Shown one piece after another: positions 56,796 through 64,000 of a stretch of 64,000 nucleotides of DNA. Under the pieces are notes generated by a model. That model was not told the DNA's origin, searched no databases, and saw only the letters and a program-made list of their open reading frames with translations. Each line of letters begins with the position of its first letter. The stretch's first letter is position 1. The DNA lies in NCBI RefSeq assembly GCF_029784165.1, contig NC_073696.1:50847315-50911314 (forward strand), in the 5' to 3' direction. Both the position numbers and the translations under genes were made by a program. Source of the DNA: Wyeomyia smithii (Eukaryota; Arthropoda; Insecta; Diptera; Culicidae).

Positions 56796-57829
56796 GTAAA
56801 ATCAAATAATTTTTGAGAAATAAACTTAAACAATTTTCTCTTTGAAATATGCGATCCAGATGGGTTTCGTTGTTAATTAAATTAAATATTAAAGTCTACT
56901 CTACAAGTTGTTCTTTGACACCAAGCATCCAGCTCTTTTAGTTTAGTTGCTATTCCACTTTAGAAGCAATAAGCTGCGCCTTCATTCAGTGTTGTAAAAT
57001 TCACAATTTTCTGCTCCACTGTGTTTCGAGCATTGATCTAGTATGCAGTACATGCTGTGCACAAGACGTCAACGACGCGTCTACGTAAATACAGACACTA
57101 TTGATTACAATTGACACTATTGATTACTAATTGGATATATTTTCTGTGAAAGTAACGTTTTAAAATAGGAATAAAACTAATCTAATTTTTCTGTAACGCT
57201 GGTCAATAAAAACGAAAATAATAAAGCACAAAACAGTTGCCGTTAAAAATTGTAGCTTTTTAACCAGTGAATTTTAATCCCCTAGTGTATGCAGAAGTGC
57301 GTCAAAGTGCGGTATAATTACGCACCGGGTTCGTCGCTTCTACGTTGGCTTATGGGAAAACACATGTGAATATTTAAAGAATATCTTCACTAGGGGCACC
57401 AAAGGGGAGCTCCGCAGCCGCTGTAATCTTTCATTTTTTTCTAGTTAAGCTCTAGGGCAAAAAATGTAAATTTGGAGAATATTGAAGAGAGAGTATCCTA
57501 AATCAATGACTATCATGTAACCAAAAAGGGTTAAAAAATAGTGGTTGGGAAACAACTCAACCAGTCAATCTGCATAACGAACATTTATGATTCCCGATTA
57601 ATGTTAAGAAAAATGCAGTTAATGTGACGGGTGGTCCACTATAGGTTAATAAATAAAGTGGTCCACTATAGGGTAATTTACCCTAAACACTAGGATGCCA
57701 ATGGAACTAGTCTTTTCGAATTCCTGGTAAAACTTCAGTTCAATCCCAGAACCAGGTAAAGTTACAAAATTCTATTCTCACAGGCCAACAGACAGACATT
57801 CGAAGCAGCCTTTTGTTGCGTAGTCTGAA
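56796..57829. other. Intergenic sequence, no gene seen
   Basis: A local direct repeat gtggtccactatagg occurs twice at about 57,630-57,680. No coding region was seen. Confidence 0.4.
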
Positions 57830-58160
57830 ATAGTATATGTCCTCGCTATTGCCTCACCGGAATAAACTGCTGATACTGGACACCATGTTTTCCGTGGGAG
57901 AAATAACGTCGGCCGCATGGTAGCGAAATAAATGAGTGACAGAAAGAGTAGTGAGGAAGTTTCCTTTCTTAGAAACTGTAGGTGACAGAAATAGAGCCAA
58001 AAATTAAAAAGCTAGAGAATGACAGGGAGAAAAATCGGAAAAGAGAATTGTTTCTCTACGGTTTGAGTAGAATTTGTTTGATAAAATAAATCATACTTGA
58101 TTCCGAGCGGTCGTTGTTTTCCTGTACGTACGGGGACTTATGTATTACAAGTCTTTGGAA
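57830..58160 (+). repeat. Dispersed repeat, direct partner of 63.55-63.86 kb
   Basis: Shared blocks include aaactgctgatact(g/a)gacacc, aaaatcggaaaagagaattg and gcggtcgttgtttt in the same order and orientation. The identity is moderate. No coding capacity was seen. Confidence 0.65.
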
Positions 58161-58701
58161 AAGGTCGGGAAGATTAACATAGTTTGCGTAATCGGACTGA
58201 GCTGGCAAACGTGGTCCCACCCATTTGTTTTTGTTTATTCAATTCTAAATGTTCTTATTTGATTGCACTACCAAAGATTGACTATGCAATTCGGTTATAG
58301 TCTGCGAATACATGACGAGTCGTATATTGAAAACGTCCGGTTTTATCGGAATGAGAATATCCCTTTAATCTGCCTTGAGGTATCGTTGCTTATGATGCAT
58401 TGTTTTTACAAACTTTCCATCAAATCTTGTTTCATTATCAGGGACAAAGGAAAATAGCGATATCGCGGAAGCCGCGAATTCCGAATCAACATTTTTTTGT
58501 ACCTACTCTACAATCCTCACTTTGCAAATTTGGCTCCATTAACTTGATTTATTCTCACAAACAGTTGTGTAAAAATTTGTGTCCCAATTGTATGTCAGCT
58601 CCTTTCAGAGAAGGGAAAGAATGCCGAACAACTGTAAAACATTTCTTGCTTCCATTAACCTGCGCATGCCCAATGGTGGCCATGTCTATAAGGATCGTAT
58701 A
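58161..58701. other. Intergenic sequence, no gene seen
   Basis: Short open frames at 58,263-58,702 have no recognisable family. Confidence 0.35.
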
Positions 58702-59195
58702 GGGTAGGGAACATATTCTAAGCAGGCTCAGGAACCACCTGTGTATTGAGACGAAATACTCGAAATGTGTTGGGTGGAATTAAACAGAAGTATATCAATC
58801 TGTTCTCTATCTTTTTCTCTGCCAGAACTTGTTTTCAGATTGTTAAACTAAGTTAGCAAACTTTAACAATAATCAATTAAAGTTACCAATCGAGGGACAC
58901 TATTCCAATCACCCCGAACCTATTTTAAGCAGTTTTCATCTGTTTTGCAGGCGTTTTTTTGCAGCACCCGAAGTGGCTCCTGAATGGCTGCAATATAGGT
59001 CGATTTGTTTCAAATGATGTTTGTTCACAGATTTCTTTGTGATTAACGGTATTTTTTATATTCGTAAGACAGCTAGACAATCAAAGTTTTCGTTTTCATC
59101 ATTGAAATTATCGATATTGATCAAAAGCAGGAGTTTGAGGCCTGTTTTCTTCGACTGATTGAAATAGGCGCTACTGCTTAAGCCGTTCCTTACCT
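58702..59195 (-). mobile_element. TA-flanked TIR element, copy 2 (uninterrupted)
   Basis: The ends gggtagggaac and gttccttacct lie between TA dinucleotides (58,700-58,701 and 59,196-59,197). The 494 bp are the reverse complement of the element at 28,841-29,813 minus that copy's nested insertion. The single TTAA at 58,925-58,928 is the empty site. It is non-coding. Confidence 0.8.
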
Positions 59196-59654
59196 TAGGT
59201 AGTTAGACAGACAGAACTGCATTTTTATATGATTAGATAAATTTGATTTTAGTCTTTAGTTCAGCTCACTTATTATTTGTAAAATTATAACATATACTTT
59301 GGACAATTTTTCGGATTAGTGAAATGTGCAAAGCTTCATTCCATTTAAAAACAATTTATGTTTAATCGTGTAATGTGGCTCCCCTTTCAAACAAAACAAG
59401 CATTCAACAGCTCATAATAATATGAAAAAAGTAATACTTATAAACTAAACAGTGCAACTTGCTCCACATTTACATTTACATTTAATGGGGAAGCAAATAT
59501 TTCAGGAGATTTGAAATCAGCGTTCAGATAAATTTACTGAGAAATACAGGATGGATCTCTCTTCTTTAAGGTAACATCGATTGAAACATTTTCCCTTCTC
59601 ATGCATCATGTGTGCTTCGCAAATTTGCAAAGCATTTTTGATTGTTAAATTTTC
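59196..59654. other. Intergenic sequence, no gene seen
   Basis: gacagacagaactgcattttt at about 59,208 resembles the end of the 26.4-kb part of the composite repeat. Nothing else was recognised. Confidence 0.35.
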
Positions 59655-60412
59655 GACGTAGAATACGTCTTACTGCAACATGCACAGGGGTACAATTTCA
59701 AAAATCGAAAACATCGAGAGCGTCACGAAAATTGTCCCCGTTTTAAACATTTTAAACTCAACCAGTTTCCACCCGATATCCATCATGCTTACAGAAATTG
59801 ATTGGAAAATCATCTAAGCACCCGCCCAAATGCAGAAAATTGTAGTTTGATTATTAGAACTATTGTGGTATTGAAAATTGTCAAGCCTAGTCGAAACGCA
59901 GATTTCGACCTCTGATTGGTCGCTTAATGCTTGCTTTCCCTAACAAGGTCGACAGAATATACCTAGTCAACAGGGAATGCGCTCTTTGTGCTATCTGTTT
60001 AACTCATACCAAGTCTGTTCCGATACCGCACGGACGTTGGGTGCTGATCGTGGCAATGACTGGCAAAGCGGACGGTTTTTTCTGGAGCAGCAGAAAGCGG
60101 GTGGTGGAAAAGATTGGTCGCCTATAAAAGCGCACATCATCGAATTGAATTTCTCATATGTTCATTGACCGGCAAAGCGGACGGTTCTTTCTGGAGCAGC
60201 AGAAAGCGGGTGGTGGCGAATATTAGTTGCTTATATAGTGCACGCCTACGAATGTTATTATATTAGTCGCTTGTAAATGTTTTTCATTGTCGTTACCGGC
60301 TATAGAAGTAAACGTCATCTAGAGCAGAGAGCTAATTAGCCCCAATCGAGTGTATTCCTAAACCTATTGCAAGAAATCTATTGATATAAAACAGGCTGTC
60401 GTATTCTACGTT
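59655..60412 (+). mobile_element. GACGTAG-ended repeat element, copy C
   Basis: It starts gacgtagaatacgtc (59,655-59,669) and ends near gtattctacgttaac (60,401-60,415), followed by the shared tail tgcggtcgtgtcttataaac. The left 300 bp match copy A in the same orientation. The interior holds a direct repeat ctggagcagcagaaagcggg at about 60,080 and 60,193 and a TATAAAAG at 60,123. It is non-coding. Confidence 0.6.
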
Positions 60413-60454
60413 AACTCTGCGGTCGTGTCTTATAAACAACCACTTCACCTTTTT

Positions 60455-63115
60455 GCCTTTCTCCTAGAAAGGTATAGCAATCACTGGAAAAACCGAAGGT
60501 ATAAAAGTGGTCCCAATGGCCGAATGTCATATACCACTCGACTACTTTCGACGAACTGAGCATTTTCTGTATGTATGTATGTATGTATGTGTGTATGTGT
60601 GTATGTGTGTGTGTGTGTGTGTATGTGCAACTTTTTTTTCTCACTCACTTTTCTCAGAGATGGCTGGACCGATTTTCATAAAATTAATTGCAAATGAAAG
60701 GCCTAGTTGCGCCATAGGTTGCTATTGAATTTCATTGTAATCGGATTTTTAGTTTAGAGGTTATGTATCAAAATGTAAAAATCACGAAACATCAATATCT
60801 CAGAAACCACACAACCGATTTTTATAAAACTGGTTTCAAATGATTGGGCTGTCCCCAGAACCCTTAACTTTTAAATTTCGTTATGATTGAACATATGGTT
60901 CAGAAGTTATGTAAATAAAAGTTATCCTGAGGTTGTTTAAACTCACTCATTTTTCTCAGTGATGGCTGAACCGATTTTCACAAAATTAGTGTCAAATGAA
61001 AGGTCTAGTTGCCCCATAGGTTGCTATTGATTTTCATTGCAATCGGATTGTAACTGTGTCCGCTGTTCATAAAAATGTGAAATCACATAATGAAAGTAAA
61101 CATAATGACTTTCTCCTAACTATCACTGGCTAATTAAAAGGTAGAAAAATGATTGAAATGGCCGAATGTCATATACTACTCAACTCAGTTCGACGAATTG
61201 AGCATTTTCTGCATATATGCATGTATAGGTGTATATGTTTGTGTGTGGGTGTGTACGTGTATATGTGCACTTTTCTTTCGCACTCATTTTTCTCAGAGAT
61301 GGTCTGACCGATTCTTTCTATCTTGGTGTCAAATAAAGGGTCTATTTGCCGCTTAGGTTGCTATTGAATTTCATTGTAATCAAACTTTTAGTTTTGGCGC
61401 TGCGTCAGATTGTGAAAAACGCTCTTATATCTTAGAAGCTATGAACATAGTTGAATTTAAATAAATGGGCTTTCAAACCCTTAAACAATGAATTTCATAA
61501 TGTTCAAACATGTGGTTTGAAAGTTATAGAAAGAAACTAAACCCGCAGACTGTTTAAAACTATAGCTACGATCAAAATATGTGGCCTCAACATCATTTAA
61601 ATTTAATATTGTACTATTTCAATGTTGCGGCCTTGCTCAGGATTGAAGTTGGAATTAAAAGTCATTTCTATCATTTCACTTTTTGCCTTTCTCCTAGAAA
61701 GGTATAGCAATCACTGCAAAAACTAAAGGTATAAAAGTGCTCAAAAGGGCCGAATGTCGTATACCACTCGACTCAGTTCGACAAGCTGAGCATTTTTTGC
61801 ATGTGTGTGTGTAACGCTCTCCCAATCTCACTCGATTTTCTCAGAGATGGCTGAATCGATTTCAATGAAATCAATTGCAAATGAAAGATCTAGCTGCTCT
61901 ATAAGACCCTATTGAATTTTGTTGTAATCTGATTTCTAGTTTAAAGGTTATGTATCAAAATGTAAAAATCACGAAACATCAATATCTCAGAAACTACACA
62001 ACCGATTCGAACAAAATTGGTTTCAAATGAACGGTCTACCTAAAAACCCTCAACTTTTGAATTTTATGAAGATTGAACATATGGTTCAGCAAGTTACAGA
62101 AAGAAACGTGTTCTGGAGACTGTTTAATCTCACTCATGTTTCTCAGAGATGGCCGGACCGATTTTCATAAAGTCAGTGTCATATGGAAAGTCTTGTTGCC
62201 CCATAAGACCCTAATGATTTTTTTTGCGAACGGATCATTACTTTTCCTGTCATGTTTAAAAAAGTGAAATCCAGCTATGAAACGAAACATATTCTGATGA
62301 CTACTTGGGCTCACTCACTTTTCTCAGAGATGGTTGACACGATTTCCACAGAATTAGTATCAAACGAAAGGTCTAGCTGCCTCATAACACCCTGTTGAAT
62401 TTTGCTGTAATCGGACTGTAACTTCGTCTGTAATGTATCGAAATGTGAAAATCACTAAACTTCATTATCTTAGAAACTACACAACAGATTTGAACAATAT
62501 TGATATCGAATGAACGGGATAGTTAAGGGTTAACTGATGAATTATGACTGAACACTTGGTTTCAAAGTTTGGCTCCCCCATACGTTCCCTTTTCATTTGA
62601 TTGTAATCAAACTTAAGCAACCGTTATGTTTTTATTTGTAAAACAACGAAAATCTATTATCTCAAGTATTACACGACTTATTTGAACATAACTAGTGTCA
62701 TACGAACGAGTCATCTCTCAAACTTATAAATAACAAACTTAATAAAAATTTTATATACTGTTTAAAAGTTTTGTAAAGAAAAGAAATTCAAAGACTATTC
62801 AACACTATAGCTGCTTTGATCAATATATATGGCCTCAACATGATTTAAATGTGGTATCGTACTATTTGAACGTTCCCGGTTTCGCTCGTGATTAAATTGT
62901 TCGAAATTAAGAGTCATTTCTTATATTTCGCTATTTCAGAAGCACTAACATTACGTCAAATTTCATATTTTATACTTTAATTACAACATCAATATTTTTG
63001 AGCCCAAAGAGTGAATATACCTTTTTGGATTTAAGCATTCATGTAAATCTATTTTTACAAATAATAAGTTTGAATGAGAAAGGCTGAGTCTGACCGCTAG
63101 GTGGATTAATTTAGG
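60455..63115. repeat. Long composite dispersed repeat, copy 2
   Basis: The head gcctttctcctagaaaggta occurs at 60,455 and again at 61,685, with a degraded partial head near 61,155. One tail (gctaggtggattaatttagg) ends at 63,115, flanked by TTTTT. The ctcagagatggctg block recurs at about 60,653, 60,955, 61,293, 61,843, 62,142 and 62,323. Unlike copy 1, it lacks the ~120-bp unit array. No protein is encoded. Confidence 0.75.
60570..60627. repeat. (TATG)n/(TG)n microsatellite
   Basis: tatg units grade into tg units, at the same position relative to the repeat head as the TG tract of copy 1. Confidence 0.85.
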
Positions 63116-63550
63116 TTTTTTTACGTTCTCTCACTTTCATCATATTTGTGAGAACTTTGTCATAATTTTATTCGTACTCTTAACTTCGCTATCGAGTACT
63201 ACCGGATCCAATTTATTTTTTTCCAGAATGAATTGAGCCCGAAAAAAATTGCGAAAAATCGAAGTAGAATTAGATTTATTGATATTTTATGATTATTCAT
63301 CTATAAATAATAACATATTTCATATTGTTTTTTAATGGATTTCTCATTAGGTTTATCGGGCTTGAAATATATGCTCCTTGAAGTTATCATCACTTTAAAT
63401 GTTGCATCTTGCATCAACATGAATAAGATTTGGTATTTCAGCGTTTAACACATTTTACATCTCATTTTTTTAGCGAAGCGGGTTTCGCGCGATGACATCA
63501 CTTACTTTCATGTTACTTTTCGCGCGATGACATCACTTAGTCTGAAAAAT
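63116..63550. other. Intergenic sequence, no gene seen
   Basis: A direct repeat of cgcgcgatgacatcacttactttcatgttacttttcgcgcg-type units (20-base core ttcgcgcgatgacatcactt) lies at about 63,484-63,540. Nothing coding was seen. Confidence 0.4.
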
Positions 63551-63880
63551 GATATTTTCTCGATATTCCTTCGCCGAAAAAAACTGCTGATACTAGACAC
63601 CTTGTTTCCCATGGGAAAAACAACGGCGGCTCCAGAGTAGCGAAATAAGTAGGCGACAAGAAAAAGAGTAGTCATAATGTTTTCGTTCTTAGTAACTAAA
63701 GGTGACAGAAACAAAGCGAAGAGTTAAGAAGCTAAAGAATAACAAGGATAAAAATCGGAAAAGAGAATTGTTTCTCTTAGTAGAGTTTGAGCAACAGACT
63801 TGTTTGCGGGCGGTCGTTGTTTTGTCCGCATGTACGAGACTTATGTAAAGGTCTTGAAGATAGCCGTTGTTATCAGACCT
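63550..63880 (+). repeat. Dispersed repeat, direct partner of 57.83-58.16 kb
   Basis: It shows the same ordered blocks as the copy at 57,830, with small indels. It runs close to the right edge of the window. Confidence 0.65.
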
Positions 63881-64000
63881 CCACTTTTCTAACCGATAAA
63901 AATAAGCATCAAAGTTCCGATATTTAATTTTTTTATGCCAAACGTTTTGAAAAATGCATAAGTCGTCAAGATCTGATGTTGTCTCTTAAAAAAGTTTCTT

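Overview
The window reads as nuclear DNA of a culicine mosquito, most likely an Aedes-type genome. The evidence is AT-rich sequence, spliced insect genes with GT/AG introns, and very long non-coding stretches crowded with mosquito-type repeats: Juan-like Jockey LINEs, Feilai-like tRNA SINEs, a DD37E mariner and piggyBac-, hAT- and TA-type TIR elements. No bacterial, organellar or viral genes were recognised. The species cannot be fixed from the sequence alone.

Host genes. (1) 14,056-14,258 (-) is the first coding exon of a PQ-loop transporter (SLC66A2/PQLC1 type); the rest of the gene was not found and should lie to the left. (2) 30,463-31,223 (+) is a complete two-exon TIM21, a subunit of the mitochondrial inner-membrane TIM23 translocase. 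(3) 42,431-41,297 (-) is a complete three-exon TMEM231 of the ciliary transition zone. (4) 55,091-42,751 (-) is a complete five-exon membrane short-chain dehydrogenase (HSD17B12/HSDL1-like) whose 9.3-kb second intron is filled with mobile elements. TMEM231 lies about 320 bp downstream of the dehydrogenase on the same strand. The four genes are functionally unrelated.

Mobile DNA from left to right. 2.3-3.8 kb is a 1.5-kb element with 53-bp perfect inverted ends. 3.9-4.1 kb is a SINE. 5.0-5.5 kb is a TIR element packed with ATCGAT sites. 6.8-8.5 kb is a member of a GACGTAG-ended family that recurs near 23-27, 33-36 and 59-60 kb. 10.6-12.3 kb holds a TIR element and a decayed transposon ORF. 16.56-20.95 kb is a full-length Juan-like LINE with a perfect 13-bp target duplication. 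21.9-22.9 kb is a broken hAT transposase. 23.3-26.6 kb and 60.5-63.1 kb are copies of a long composite repeat. 28.8-29.8 kb is a TA-flanked TIR element carrying a nested TTAA (piggyBac-type) insertion; its uninterrupted relative sits inverted at 58.7-59.2 kb. 32.4 and 37.3-37.7 kb are SINEs with target duplications. 38.3-39.06 kb is a truncated sibling of the LINE. 39.9-41.0 kb is a three-copy 368-bp tandem array. The dehydrogenase intron (45.3-54.6 kb) holds LINE, SINE, MITE and mariner remnants.

No new multi-gene system was recognised. The most informative material is transposon archaeology: filled and empty sites inside one window, several structurally complete TIR elements of uncertain superfamily, and an apparently intact LINE with a changed catalytic box and a missing segment in its reverse transcriptase.
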